Assembly (NCBI GenBank): GCA_034008185.1
Contig: CM067081.1
Span: 148,024,258-148,088,257, forward strand
Direction: 5' to 3'
DNA from: Gorsachius magnificus
Lineage: Eukaryota > Chordata > Aves > Pelecaniformes > Ardeidae
DNA length: 64,000 bases
This document shows, one piece after another, positions 33,701 to 47,526 of the stretch. A program made the position numbers and the translations under genes. Under the pieces are notes generated by a model. That model saw only the letters and a list, made by a program, of their open reading frames with translations. It was not told the origin of the DNA and did not search any database. Positions within the stretch are counted from its first letter, which is position 1; each line of letters starts with the position of its first letter.

Positions 33701-36700
33701 TTGCATCCTCTGGTTTTATGCTTTTCAACCAGGTCCAGGTTCACTGAAGGTACTGTGCACGTATGTGCACACACACTATTAGAAATGTAACAGTGATGAG
33801 GTCACCTTGGGCGAGGTTTTGGGGTGATTTCTCCCCAGCAAGCATGCAAATATGTCCCCCTGGAGCAGGTAATACTGCAAGCAACCAGTTGCATTAATGT
33901 GACCTTTCCATGCTTCTGTCCAGTGGATGACACTAATGCCTATACGGAGGGTGAGCCACAGGTTAATGGATCAGTGAAATAAGTCGCTGTCACCCAGCAA
34001 TGTGTGGCCCTGGGAGGTGTTGCCATGCTGACATGGAGGGGGGCTGCTGTTGTCATGGCCCCAACACGTGTGGTTTTGTACAGGGTGTAGCTTAACCAAG
34101 TGCAGGCCCCACTGGGATCAGCAGTACCTGTGGGCACCCCCGGCGTGCCACTTGGAAAAGCCCCACCGGCGTTACCCCCCAGATACAAGCTTTTAGTCAG
34201 CAGCTGTGTGACAACCAAGTCTTTCTTGGCTTTTCTCAAAACTGCATTTGTTGATTCTTGTTATGCTAAAACTGAAGAGAGGGAGCACCTGGGCTAGACA
34301 CAGAAGCATTTGCTTCCAGTGCCAGGATGGTCTACTTGTATCTGTTACCTTCTCCCTTTCCTCTGCTTGTTTGCCTCCATGGCTCACTATAGCCTTTCCC
34401 TTGGTGTGGAAAGCATTCACGCTCTGCTCGACATTCAATCTTCCTTCTGGCTGACCATGAAATAATAAAACGCAGAATTTCTCTAACCAAATGCCAACAC
34501 TGTTCATTCAAGCATAGCTGCCTTCTCTGTTCCATCTCATTTAACTACATCTGACATTGGCCCTACCTGCGTCCCCTCGGAGCAGCTGGTGGCAGCTGCT
34601 AGAGCTAAGACTAGTCCTGCTGTTCTTTGTTTCTGTTTAGGTTGGGCTAAATATAGCCTGCTGTTTGATTGCCGGGGAAGGAATGCCAGGATTTAGGATT
34701 TATGTGTGCAGCACAGCTTTTCCTCTAGGCCTGTGCTCAGCCACCCCCTGCAGCGCTTGCCTTGATAAGATAGCCATCCTCTCCATTTCTGTCTCCTGTA
34801 GTCATTGCGAAAGCCAACTCAAAAGCTTCCTGGTGGAGTCCCAGGAATCCTCCGCCTGCTTACCACAAAGCCTTGCCATGTTTTGGTCAGTCTGCAGCTC
34901 CCCACAGGGTCACTGAATGCACTGGTATCTCCCAGGCTGCTGACCCTAATAGTTCCTTTCAGAAATGCTGACTTTTATTCTTCCACAAACTTGTTCTTTA
35001 CCTCCCTGGTATCTGGAGTCCCTGCCTACCCCTTGCCTTGCACATACTTTTTTTGCTTCATTTCTTCCCAGCTGTCACCCTTCCCTCTCCCCTTGCCAGT
35101 TTAGTACACATTCCCTAACGTCTGCTTATGGTAGAATCGCTTCTGCTTTGTACTTTACACGACAACTTTGTATTCGCAGTTGCCTTTTCAGCCTCCTCAC
35201 ATACCGCTTCCTCCCATCTCTGTTGCTCATCTCCAGCTCCTTTGTTACTCTTTGCCCACACTGTCAGCGCCTCATTAAAGGCTCAGTGCATGAGATCCGG
35301 ATGAACTGACCTGGGAGCAGTGATGTGATGTGGCAAAGAACAGCCACTCTGAAGTGGTTCCTACTGCCCTGGAGGCCATTCCCTGGCTTGGAGATTGAGG
35401 ATGCTCCAAGCTTTGACAGCTCTAGACAGTTGTGTGAAGCCAGTGTCACACAGGTTAAAAAAGGAAGCGGTGTATGTCTTTGCATAGCTAGCCTTGGTCA
35501 TAGAAGTGGGTAAATATTTTGGCTTCATAGCAGAGCAGGAGAAACAAGTTATGTCTGTACTTCCCAAGCAAACTTTCTTTTTCTGCATTTATCTTTGCGC
35601 CACCATTGCGCCTTTTACATTTATAGCACCCAAAAATAAATACGTAACTATACGAAAAACACTGCCTTAAAGTAGGAGGATGAACAAAATGCTTTAGGCT
35701 TCAGCGGAGCTGAAGTTACAGGGCTGTCATTAGCTGCTGTTGACTGAAGGTGTTTGTGCCTTCTCACCGCAGGCCCGGCAGGCATTCCCAACGCTGTGTG
35801 AGCGGGAGAGTGAAAGAACTGCTGTAAGATAGCAGCAGGCAAGGAAACTACAGCATTCTTAGCCATTTGCTGCTTTTGTTCCAAGTCCATGTTTGTTCAG
35901 CATTAGTGACAGTCTTTTATTAGGCCTGCTGCTGCTGCAGAGGCGGAGTTGCAACTTTGGGAGAAGGCACCCCCGGCTTGCCACATGCAGTTTGCGGGGC
36001 ACTGCCGCGAGCGGTCCCCGTCGCCGCTCCGCTGGTTACGGAACTCCCACCTCACCAGCTCAGAACCTGGCCTGCTGTTTGGACTAGCATTTCTTTCTAC
36101 TCGCCTCAGGTTAAACCAGCTCCCCCCCATTTTGTTGACTCCTACCTCTTCCCCAGAGTCAGAAAAATAACTGAGAAGGGAGGTGCATCTGTTTCTATCA
36201 CCTTTTCATAATTCTGAATAGGAAAAGTACTTTTCATGATTGTCTCCCACCAGGTAGAGCATTCACACTGCTGGAGTTAGTCTGCAGCTGTTACAGTTTC
36301 TAATGGATTTGCCATGTAGGTGTTGGGAAATGCCATATATTATGGTAGTGACGCTGTAGATAACTCATTCTATGCATACAGTATGAAAAGATGAATGGCA
36401 AGAGAAGCATGAAGCCCTGGGGAAGGAAGTAGTAGATATATTAAACATATGTGCGGCTTTAAAATGCCATAGAAATTGGCTGGAGTCTCCAGCTGCCTTT
36501 CCAGAAATGTTAGACAGTAGTCTGTGCAGAGGAAAATGAGAGAGTATGTTGAAAACATCAAGCCTGGTTTTGGAAGTGCATGAAGCTCCTGACGTTCACA
36601 GGTTGTTTTGCCGCCGCTGCTCAGGGGTTGGCAGAGAGGAAGCTGCAGACAAGCAAGAGCAGAGGCCTGGGGCGGCGATGCATTACCGTGTGGGAACTGT

Positions 36701-39700
36701 TTAGATAAGCGGGTTGAAAAGTTTTCAAGCTGGAAGGATGCAACTGGAGAGCGCACAGGATATATGCTCCCAGGGAGGGAATGTCTTTAGCACTTGAACA
36801 GCACTCCAGCTCTCCAAAGGGCTGTGGGAACAAGGGCCACCACCATGACCCTCCCGCAAGGCGCGCCACTGTGACTATCCTCAAGTGGCCAACGTGGAAA
36901 CTGAGGCGAAGGAAGGAGGAGCCTGATAGTCTCAAGTCACCAAGGGAATTGTGACTCAGGCATTGCCAAAGCTTCTTTCCACAATTTCTCCTCTGGGCCA
37001 GGGCTGCCAAGATCCAGCCTGCAGATGGCTCCCAGGCAGGCAGTAGTTACCCAGCATCTGAGCCCCAACCCCTATAGGCCCTGCGGGATCCTTAGGACCC
37101 TTTATGGCTCATCCACTGCCATTAATTATTGAAAGCATTGAAATAGCATTTATTTTCATTAAAAACATGTTTGGCAATCCTGTCTTTCACTTCTTACCCA
37201 GTAGGACTTAATTTAATTTTGACCCACAGGACTACAAGCATAAAAGGAGCTTTTCTTTACCTTCTTTCTCCCCTTCCTGTGGCTATATTTGCCATCCAAC
37301 TCCAAGTGTACCTATAATATAATCTATCACAGATTCGCACAACCCTACTCGAGAGGGCTGCTTTTGTCAGTGGCTTATCTCTGTGCCTGCCCTGGGAAAT
37401 AAAAATCCCACTCCCCACAATGGTGGAAGCCAGTTACGCAAAGCTGTTGACCATGATCTTTTCCTGAACCACCCAGCAATTGACCCATGCCCTTGAGGAG
37501 CTTTACAAGTGAGAACTTCAAGTCCGACATTTGGAGCAGGAAAGTGCAAGAAAGAATGTAGAAGCCAAAAAATCTGCGTAGGCTATTTATTTCTTCACTG
37601 AAATAGGGCTGTGGAATAAATAGAAATAAATTGGAGAGTCACCACAGAAAAATGCAGTATTAGACCCATGGGGAGCAGAAAAAAGACCACAAACAAAAAA
37701 CCCCCACACTCTGCAAAAAGGGGGGCATAGGAGTATGAGTGCCAACACAAACACCTTGTGCTAACCAGCCTCAGTGGCAGAACCTGCGACACCAAGCACT
37801 ACTGCTTAACCCAACTGGATGCCTGTGGTAACATACACTGGAACTGGTTCTGCTCCAGGCCAAATTCCAACATGAAATAATTTAATAGTGATCCACAGCA
37901 GGAGTTTGTCCCACGAGTCCATGTCTGCTAGATCTATTGCCAGGCAAAGTTTCAGGAAATTTATCTCTGGTTAAGAAAACTTGGCCTCTAATCTACAGGG
38001 AGCATGGTAGGTCACAGGAGATTATCAAAGAGGAGTAGAGAGGAATATGAGCATCCTTATTTATGTATTTATTTAGAAATATGTCCCTCAGTGACGTGTG
38101 GTCTTTTACCCATTCTGGCTGCTAACCCCAGCTGAGGATCTGGTCACAGAAGCTTCTTTACAAAGCCAGGAGCATGAAGTGGGCTGCCCACCTCCCGCTG
38201 CCGTGCTGTGCCCACACAACCACATCCCCTTACTGCAGGAGGGAGCTGAGGAAATGGCCTTGTTTCCCGACCACAGCCAACAAATTCACTGAAGCGGGAG
38301 AATTGAGAGCTCTTGCAACTCATATCTTAGCAAGTGCAACTGCAGATGTGGCCCTTACATCCACTCCTCCTGTTTATATATGTTCACCTTGCTGATCAAA
38401 TGACAAAAACTGGGAGCACAGTGATTTTCCCATAAAGATGCACAATCCTGAAAGCAGAACACCTGCCGCTGAAGAGCTGCAGGCAGAAAAGGTTGAAGGC
38501 AACGAGAGACAACTCTATCCAGGACACAGCTTACTATATTTTAATTATCAAATATTCATATACTGTGTCCTATCGATGACTCTGAGACTAAAGAAACATG
38601 CTTGGTCATAGAGCTGTGAATAATCCAGCTAGATGCTAGTGAACATAGGTTGGCCACGGATGGAAAACAATTGAAACTGAGCAGAAAAAAAACCCTGCTT
38701 TTGAGATGTGATAAGTGAAAAATGTAAACCGAAATTCTCCTTGTTAAGTGTCAATGGATGAAGGATTCATTAATGAGCTGTGCTGGTAAGATATGAAAAG
38801 TAAATGATGCAAAAAATCTTTTATTTTTTTGCTTGAAAGGAAGTGATTAACCCAACTGGATGGTTCAGGCCCATTCAGAGGGGCAGGCAGACTGGTCCTG
38901 GGAAGCACCATCTGACCACCCTTCTCTTCATATAACTGATACTGTCTCACTGAAATAAAAGGAAGCACTGGCTGGCTGAGGCAAGAAATCAAGATCTTGC
39001 CTACAATTAATCTTCAGTGCCCCATGGTAATCTCAAATAAGTACATCTCATGCAAGAATACTCTTTCATTAGTGTTCAGTGTAATTAAAGCAGTCTTTCT
39101 CACCACTCCCCACCATGCATCCTCAATATTGCTTTGGTAATTTCTTGGGGATTTTTGTTCGCAGTTTCTGAACTGGCATCTGAAAAAAACCATGAAAACA
39201 AACTACTTCTATTTTAAACATACTCAGTATGACTATTTTCTTCATTAATTTTCTATTTAGGATCTAGTGTGAAAAAGGCATCTAAGCTTTGACTCAGCAC
39301 CGCTATGGTGGAAACCAGTAGAAAGTCACATAGTGCTCAGTGTACATTGGGAGGAGTTTGGGAGCTTATACGATAAGAAATACTAGTTTGGACAGGTCTC
39401 ATGTACAGCTCTGCAGACTTTTAGGGCTCCGAGGAAGAGATGCACCATTTCCACTCATTCCTGCTTGAAAAGGCAGACACGTAGGCTTCCGAGCTAAGAA
39501 AGGAGCTTTGCCTGTTCTGTTTTCCTAGTCCCCCCTCTACAGAATAAACCACCAAATGATATAGGAATTTCATTCTCCTATTTTATTTTCATGCCAAAAC
39601 CTCAGTAAAGTTGCCTGTTTCCTAAGCAGTTACAGCACCTATGATGTATATTGATCTGTAAAATCATGGGCAGTTACTGATCTGCATGGTACTGTAAGCA

Positions 39701-40810
39701 TCAGCTCTGGAGGAGGCTAGCTTGGCATCCCTTTGAAGATGAGGCAAGAGACAGACCATGGAAAATGCAGAATGACCCTAGAGCAATTTCTTAAGTTTTT
39801 GTACCTCACAGGTATGAAAAGTATCATAATTTGCCTGCAGAGGTCTCTAGACCCAGCTAAACAAAGCTTCAGTATCATTAGGACTCATTTCATGTTCAGT
39901 ATCACGTATCTCACCTCACATTAGGTCTGGACCATTTTATGGCATTTCCTCAATTGCCAAACATTTACTGAATGACACTTACTAGAAAGCTATGAAAAAT
40001 TTAATACCATCAAGTCTGAGGAACTGTGTTGCATATCAGAGTGCTGCGAGTATTACTTTTTCTTCCCTGTGCTGCAGCATGGGCAGGGACTGGCTGCAAA
40101 TAGAAGCAGGGGACTCAACAGAAGAGCATGACCTTCACAGCCAAGTTAAAACAGTACATTGCCATCTCAGATCCTACCTCTGGTTTCTGCACAGGGGGCA
40201 GCTGACATTCACGTTGTTAAAAAAGGCAGAGAAAATACAATGACCAACAGCAGGAGTTGGAACAGGGCTTAAGGAAACAGGTTCGTGATTAAAACACCTC
40301 AAAGCTTGATTGTGCACTGTCATTTTCTGTTCATTCCCATTAATACCATTGCTCTTGGTGAAGGTTAAAATGCTTTTGTGTTTTGTGGATAGCAAGACAT
40401 AGCAGATGGAAAAAAAGTCTTTAGTTTGAAGCGTGGGCAGACTGACATCATCATGTGCTAAAAGTACTAAATCGTTGTGCAATTCCAGGACTTCTCTGTT
40501 CACTTCAATAGGTGACTCTTAAGAAGCCAGGGCTCTACACTCCTGTGACATTCTAAAGGCGTATTTGAACCTGCTGATTGCAAAAGTGGTCTCGGATCCC
40601 AAACTGTTCCGCTTCAGAAAAAAAGGTTTCTAGGGCAGTCATGAACATAGGTTGTCTCCCAGAGTACTAACCCAGTGAGAGTAGCTTTGCACATGGGTCT
40701 GTTTTGTAAAGCATAATCCAGTAGCACCTCTACTCTAAAGTTTCTGAAGAGTCTTAGGGATGGTCTTAATGATGTCACTTTTTTATTTGGAGAACAAGAT
40801 GAACATGGTA

Positions 40811-40864
40811 TGGGTTTGGGTTTTTTTGGTTTTTGTTTTTTGGTTTTTGTTTTGGGTTTTTTTG
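40811..40864. repeat. G/T-rich low-complexity tract
   Basis: Runs of T3-T7 alternate with G2-G3 over about 54 bp. Similar tracts occur at 46172-46204 and 51237-51305. Confidence 0.8.
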
Positions 40865-41050
40865 TCTTAATATTGACCTCTACAAAGCTTAGAGCACAGA
40901 ACAGCATCCTCTAGTTCCCTGTTGGATTGCAGGCTTTCTGAGGAGCAAGGCATGTGTCCCAGTAGAAGTGGTGATACATGGCCCAAGAGATCCAAGTTTG
41001 ATTCCTGTAAGCAAAGTGCCCCAGCTTCTGGCTTTCAGCTACTCTAAAAA

Positions 41051-41141
41051 TCCCCAAAACCCACAATCAACAAAAAAAACCTCAACAACCCCCCCCCCCC
41101 ACCAAAACCCCAAACCCCATACTGAAAAAACCCCCCCCACA
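41051..41141. repeat. C/A-rich tract (CCCCAAAA-like, with C12 and C8 runs)
   Basis: Repeated C3-C12 runs are separated by A-rich spacers, for example CCAAAACCCCAAACCCC. The complementary strand has more than four G-runs, so G-quadruplex folding is likely there, with i-motif folding on the + strand. It is not a canonical vertebrate telomere repeat. Confidence 0.8.
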
Positions 41142-41824
41142 GGCTGGGAGAAGTTCATGAATGCATGGAGCTGCTAGGTCACTGAGGGAGCAAGGACTCT
41201 CTTGCATAATGCCTAATGATTGTTCTGCCTTCGGTTTATCCCCATGAGGGACAGCCAGTACTGAAAAAGCCTTATGGGCTGGGACATCTCTTAGCACAGC
41301 ACAGGCTTGTGCAGTGAAGGTAGTGATACTAATGTGGTAACTCCTCATATCATGCAAGTGCTGGAACACGATCAAGGCATTTTGTTACCTCTGCATACAT
41401 CATAACCACTTCTAAAAAAAAAAAATCATACCATTCTGAAGCTTTCTGGCACACAAATGGAGTAAAATAAGTGTTATTTACCGCCTTACTGTAGGAGGAC
41501 TTATGCCATCTGTATCTCCAGAAGCCAAGTCACAGCGGCTCCCTCAACTCATACATTTGAAACAGAATATTGCTGCCTAAATATTGTCATGCAGGTAGTG
41601 CACTTGCTACCATACTTCAATATTAAATAATCCTGGAGAAACTTTGAATGGCAGTAACATGAGACATCTGTATGGACTCTCTCTACTCTTAGGGACTCCG
41701 TGCAGGGTTCTCTAGCAATAGCCTCCACAGTGCAGAACTTACCCAGTTTTAGGTAACTCATGAACCTCCTAGGATTTTATTCCCCAATAAATAATTTCCT
41801 CAGTGACAAGCATTTTATGTCCTT

Positions 41825-41888
41825 CATTGCAAGGGGGTCAGAGTAGATGACTGCAGCGACCCTTTCTGACTTGAAAAATACGATCTCA
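41825..41888 (+). mobile_element. decayed CR1 3' tail
   Basis: The sequence AAGGGGGTCAGAGTAGATGA followed by CTGCAGCGACCCTTTCTGAC corresponds to the CR1 3' UTR block that normally reads as GGGGTTGGACTAGATGACC and then CCCTTCCAACC. The terminal repeat is decayed. It is an old, severely 5'-truncated copy. Confidence 0.6.
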
Positions 41889-43524
41889 TTGACCATGATT
41901 ATATTAAACTAAGAATTTTTCCCTAGTGCTTAGTTGCCTACCCCCCACAGAGCTAAATCACTTCCATAGTCACAATCCTCCTCTGGGCCACTTGAACTTT
42001 TTTCCCTTAGTAGAGTTTACATTCTATATATCTGATTATTCCTACTCACTGTCTAACCACATGCAGCCCCATTTTATAAAACAAAAGATTTTCATAATAC
42101 AGCTATAGAATCTCTTTATAGTATTTAAGAAAAAAAACGTAACTGAAATAAAACACGTACATGTAACTTTATGGCACAAAGTTGAAAGCGTTATCTGAGT
42201 TAACATTTGGACTATGCTACAGGGGTGTTAATGAGAACTAACTTGCAAATTTTATGCATTTGAACTCATAGAGATGAACAGCACAATTTGTGCAGCAGTG
42301 GCATATTTGCAAGAATAGGGATTAACAGGAGCATGTGGAATAGCAGAATACAGATACAATTTCTTCTGTAAATTCACATTGAGATTAGAACAGAGATGCA
42401 GGGCTTTCTGCTGACTCTTGCTAACATGAATATTTTTGCCTCTGACCAGGGTGTGAGATTTGAAAACACACTGGCAAAGAAACCAAGAGCTTGCATAGAG
42501 GAGATCCTGCACATATGGGGGGTGGGGGGAATCTAGACACAGACAGTTTTAGAAAGAAAATCCAACACTCTTGGAAGATAAAAAAGCAAAGTCACAGAAA
42601 GGTGACCTTTAGTTACAACTCTTCAAAACTAGATGGAAATGTCACTGGATTATTTGCAAAGCTGAAGAACATTCGTTACGGGAAATTAAAGATTATTAAA
42701 TTAATTCAAGATTCCACAAAATGCTAGACAGTGGCCTGAACAAATGCTGCATCCTTCACAGACAGAAGGAGGTTGATATACAGGTAAGATTTGATTTCAA
42801 ACAACCTGAATTGCAGCTTGTTGGTGCCACTACTTCTGCGCTGTTTTCTCAGCCTTAGGGGTGATGATCTGCTAGGGAGGTCCCAGTTTAAAGGAGGTCC
42901 TCCTGATTTAGAGACAGCTCTAGAAGATTTGAAAAGCAGAGGTTTCAAAACACTCACTGGGGGAAGGGTGAGAAAGTAGATGTTTGGGGATTTTATTTTT
43001 TTTTTTTTTTTAATCTCTTGATTAAGAGCAGGTTTTCCTCAGCCTTAGCCACTCCAGAGACTTGAACAGAACTGATCCAGGAGAATTTGCAGTGATTTGC
43101 AGCAAGACTTCACCCCCACCCCAGAAAAAATACTGGTTTGGGTCTCTTCTGAATTGCCATCATTACTTAGTTTCCATAGTGGTATCTCCACAATTAAGAA
43201 GTATTGACAGATATCTGGAGATCAATCCAAAGTCTGTGGAAATGAATGGAAAAGCATGTGTTTATTTCTATGGGCTTTGGAGCAGGTCTGTAGAGAGCAG
43301 GGTCAGTTGTTCCATGAATTGTGCCCCACTATGGCATTTCCCAGGGAGGAAGGCAGGAGTCTGGGGCATCCCCACACCCAGTGCTAACAGGCTGCCTCAG
43401 AAAGTAGCATAATGAATTGGAAGACAAAATACCATTTAAAAGCAAGCATTGTAAAGGGCAAAACTGTAGACCCCAGGAGAAGTGTGGCATGCTATTTCCT
43501 CAGTCATAAATAAGCATAAGCACC

Positions 43525-43944
43525 TCTCTATGAGGACAGGCTGAGAGAGTTGGGGCTGTTCAGCCTGGAGAAGAGAAGGCTGCGGGGAGATCTGATTGCG
43601 GCCTTTCAGTACCTAAAGGGGGCCTATAGGAAAGGTGGGGAAAATCTTTTTAGTAGGGACAGCTGTGACAGGACAAGGGGTAATGGTTTTAAACTAAACC
43701 AGGGTAGGTTTAGACTGGATGTAAGGAGGAAATTCTTTACAATGAGGGTGGTGAAACCCTGGAACAGGTTGCCCAGAGAGGTGGTGGAGGCCCCATCCCT
43801 GGAAACATTCAAGGGCAGGTTGGATGGGGCTCTGAGCAACCTGATCTAGTTAGCGGTGTCCCTGCTCACTGCAGGGGGGTTGGACTAGCTGACCTCTAGC
43901 GGTCCCTTCCAACCCAAAACATTCTATGATTCTATCATTCTATA
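43525..43944 (+). mobile_element. 5'-truncated CR1 LINE, ~420 bp
   Basis: This is a + strand CR1 tail. It begins within the reverse-transcriptase C-terminal coding region (TATGAGGACAGGCTGAGAGA), runs through the 3' UTR block GGGGTTGGACTAGCTGACC, and ends with the octamer-like repeat ATTCTATGATTCTATCATTC at 43921-43940. It is well preserved, so relatively young. It matches the subfamily type of the 12.9-kb copy (shared GACCTCTAG and CAACCCAAAACATTCTATG blocks) rather than the 19.6-kb copy. Confidence 0.95.
43550..43849 (+). pseudogene. C-terminal fragment of CR1 reverse transcriptase
   Basis: An uninterrupted 99-codon frame contains [40 protein letters not shown] and [18 protein letters not shown], the conserved C-terminal end of CR1 ORF2, finishing at the natural stop. 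The palm domain with its catalytic aspartates is missing because of 5' truncation, so the fragment has no enzyme activity. The intact frame reflects recent insertion rather than selection. Confidence 0.9.
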
Positions 43945-44290
43945 AATGCGTTGTTGTTTTGCGTTCAGAATTTGGTGCGCTTCCTACAAATTCTCTAAAA
44001 GCTCATCATCTGAAAAAGTTACTGTTTACACTTCTTTTCCACCCCTGCTTTGTAAGAGGCTGCAAATAGTGCAGCACTAACAGACCCTTGCAGTAGCACA
44101 TCTTTCACATACTAGGGACAGGCGCTGGTCAAAGGCATGAATTCACTGACAGTAAGGCGGTAGCTGTGCCAGGAGTCTGACCCAGACCTCTCCAGGTGGA
44201 TCTGGAGATCCTCTAGACCTGATCTAGACCCTGACTCCTTGGACCAAGGACTCTCTTCCTGCTGTTTGCTTGGTTTAAACTGCTGCTATC

Positions 44291-47200
44291 AGCATGTTAG
44301 ATTATTTTTTTTTTCAGTTGCACAAATGCAGACTTACCACAACCTGCTGGCTTCATCTCCTAGATACAAGCATCTAGCAGAGTGCTTGTTATCATGGGAG
44401 AGCAAGGACATGCCCACAGTTAGTGTTTTTCTGTTCAACAGTGATGCAATACTTCTAGATAAGCCTGGCTCAGACAGCAGTGAAGAGAAGAAAAACAAAA
44501 AGAGGTAGTTTGAAAGCTTTGACAATTAAAACATTGAGGAGACAATGCTAGTTAGTAGCATACAAAGCACCAGGCTCGCAGTTTCAGTAAGAGGAACTGA
44601 GTTCTAAGTGAAATCAATGCGGCTCCTGCATTTCCTTCTCTGACAAGGATGAGACTCATCAGTTTTCAGACTGACAGGTGGAGCTGGAAGCAAAACTATT
44701 TCATGTAGCCTTTAAATAGTAGTAGGGTAGTACCAGATCCCCTCTGAGCTTCTCAGGACATTGCTTAGATTTAGCTATTCTGGCTAGATATTTCTATGCT
44801 AGGTGTCTGCTTCGGGATGCTTTTTTTTTTTCCTGAAGATGTCTGCAGAAGTAATACAGTCATTTCTAAGAACAAGCTTAGGAAAAAAAGATGGGTTGTG
44901 TCTGTGTTAAAAAATGTTCTTGCAGCCACTTTACATAGGTCTTCTAGTATCATCATTCCGCAGAGCAGGAACTGAAAATATGACAGGCGGGGGTTAGCAT
45001 GTCAGCAAGGCACGCTTTCTACTATGCTCGTGAAAGTATACTTATCTTTGGTAGCAAGCCAATGCCTCTGGAAGTCCCGAGTTGTGTTTCATGTGTTGCA
45101 GCTGGGAGTTAAGTTTCCCTCATGAGTTTATCCTTATGGAAAAATATTCCAGCCCTGGATACAGGACCATCTTTCTTTTCAAGGAGCCATGTGAGGAAAA
45201 AAGCGGGCACGCTGGCATTATGGCCTTTTCCTTTTTCCTAGCACAGAGGCACTAGGAAGAAGTAGTGAAGTGCATGGGAGATAAAAGTCCTAAGAAATGA
45301 AAAGCAAACAGCAATTTAAGATTAAGATTGCCTTTCCATTAGTTTATCTGAAACAGATTTGCCTCAGGAAGCAGTTCTGGAAGCTAAAAGTGTAGCTCCC
45401 AGCCTCAGAGATCCATGGCAAAATTTTGGTCACTTCACTTCATCTGGCATCTAAGTCTCCGCACGTCAGCATGAGCTTTGTCTCTCCACTGCTTGGGCTT
45501 TGATGGAGCTTTTTACATCCAGTGCAACTAGAAATAAAGAATGAATCAGTCTCACCCACTTAAAGACGCTTCCCTACTGGGCAGGGTCACAAGATGTTGG
45601 CAAAGGGAGATCTCCCTCCCGCTTCAGCCTAGGGTGTAGTTAGACCAAGGACAAGCAGAGGTCTTCAGCCTCAAGGGCCACCAAGCCAGCCAGCACTTCT
45701 CACCAGCACAAAAAATAATCCAAAACACAGGGCTGAGGTTTGCCTCACCAGTTCAGGAGAAAGTTTTAGTTGAATAACATCAATTTAACTAAACACATAG
45801 GGAGATGGATATACAGGCACACACACAAATATATATCTCTCCAAGTATCTTTTAGCAGCTGGGGTTTGTGGCCTCATAGTCAATGTCTTGAGCAGCCCAG
45901 GCAGAGCCTGCAATCCTGCAAAACAAGTTCCAGTTCTCCAACAGCACAAGGGTTATATGGGCTATTTATGAATCTAAGAAACTGAAGCGCTGCTAAAAGA
46001 AGAAAACCTACCTTCATGAGGCCTCTCCTCAAACATAGGCCACTAAGGGGGGACATCAGGGTATCATTTATTTTTCTGTCTTGTCTCATGTTCTAGATAG
46101 AAGCCATTCCAGAACAGTTATTTTTTCCACCCATTTCAATTGAGAGATCAGTTTATTGTGGCCTCTGAGTGAGGTTTTTTTGGTGTGGTTTGGTTTTTTT
46201 TTTCTTGAAAGTGACTTTTTTAGTGAAGGGCTGGAATGCAATGCTCATATGAGACCAGTGAGCAGCTTGGGAGGCAGTTTTAATACCCTGTGTACATACC
46301 ATGCAGCAACAGCAGGTCCAGACATTGTTGTCAGTGCATTAAATGAATTCTAGGTGTTCATCTTAATTCTAGGTGGTCTTCTTAGCTAGATGCCCATAAG
46401 ACTCTAGAAAGTGACAGATAATCCAAATACCTTCCCCAAAATTTAGCACTCGCACAGCAGCAAGGAAGCTTTTGTTTAGCCTGAGATTCCAGTTTAGGCT
46501 GCCTCAAGTGATGAGTGCAGGGCACTTTGTGCATTGGCATTTACATCAGCTCAGCAGCACACTGTTATTTAGCTTCGGTGGAATTTTATAGCCTGCTTTA
46601 CTGCAGCAAGAGCAGCAGCGTGATGAATCTTTTAAATAAATCTCTTGTGATGGATTTGCTGGCGCCTTATTTAGACTAGGGGTGAAACGTATCCCAACCT
46701 CAAAGCTCAACACATTTACCACCAACATAGGCGCCATTTGACACCATTAGCGCAGTTTTGACTAGGAAATTTATATGAAAAAATACATATACTGTGTGGG
46801 GACACATCACAGATGAGCTTTAAGTGCATGCGGTGAACAACTCCACCCTAAAATGAGCTTATATTCAGTATTAACTAGCTTAAGTCAGAGCCCTACTACA
46901 CAACAACTGGATGGGTTGTCCCTTCGGCTGCATGGAGTTTCACTGAAATGCAATAACTGAGCGAAATGAGTGTTCTGGGGTTCATCTGCTGCCGAAACAA
47001 GCTGTGGGGAAAACGGTTCCTTTAAAGGCAACTTCGATTGCATGTTCACTCAGAAGACGAGTTTAACGCAATTTCTTTTTAAAGCAACTCCTCCCCTTCC
47101 CCTAGTTCCCCCCAGTCTTTCTGCTTTGGCACTGCAATACCAAAGGCAGCTGTTTGAATGGTATTTTTTGCCTTGTCTGAAACTGTCATGAGGAAAATCT

Positions 47201-47500
47201 GTTGTCCCAGTGAGAATAAGGCAGGCTCTTGGAAAATCAAATAATTTTTGGACAAACCCCTAAACTTCTGAGAGTTTATCCAGATTTGGACTTTTTTTTG
47301 TGCATTACTCAGGGAAAACCAGAAAAATGACATGGGTTGGATATGCAGTTCTTGATCCCATGTGTCATGATATCTTAATTAAACTGTACCTTTGTTTGCA
47401 TAAGCCCTTAAATATGTGGAACTGAAAACTTAGCTAAGACCTACTTATAAAATAGTGTCACTGGTCTACGCAAGTGTTAAGTCAATCATTCTGACTGTTG
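44291..47500. other. intronic stretch without recognised features
   Basis: Apart from simple T-runs (44307-44316, 44820-44831) and a G/T-rich tract at 46172-46204, I see no gene, RNA or classifiable repeat here. Confidence 0.45.
46172..46204. repeat. G/T-rich low-complexity tract
   Basis: Runs of T7-T10 are separated by GG, GTGG and GG, similar to the tracts at 40811 and 51237. Confidence 0.7.
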
Positions 47501-47526
47501 CCTAGCCTGTCTGCTATCTGCTATGT

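Noticed and set aside
36885..36965. Possible MIR fragment (GGAAACTGAGGC)
   Set aside because: Only one short block matches. The expected GACTTGCCCAAGGTCA block is absent or too decayed to support a call.
40979..41015. tRNA-like B-box (AAGTTTGATTCC)
   Set aside because: No A-box at the proper distance and no cloverleaf stems could be found.
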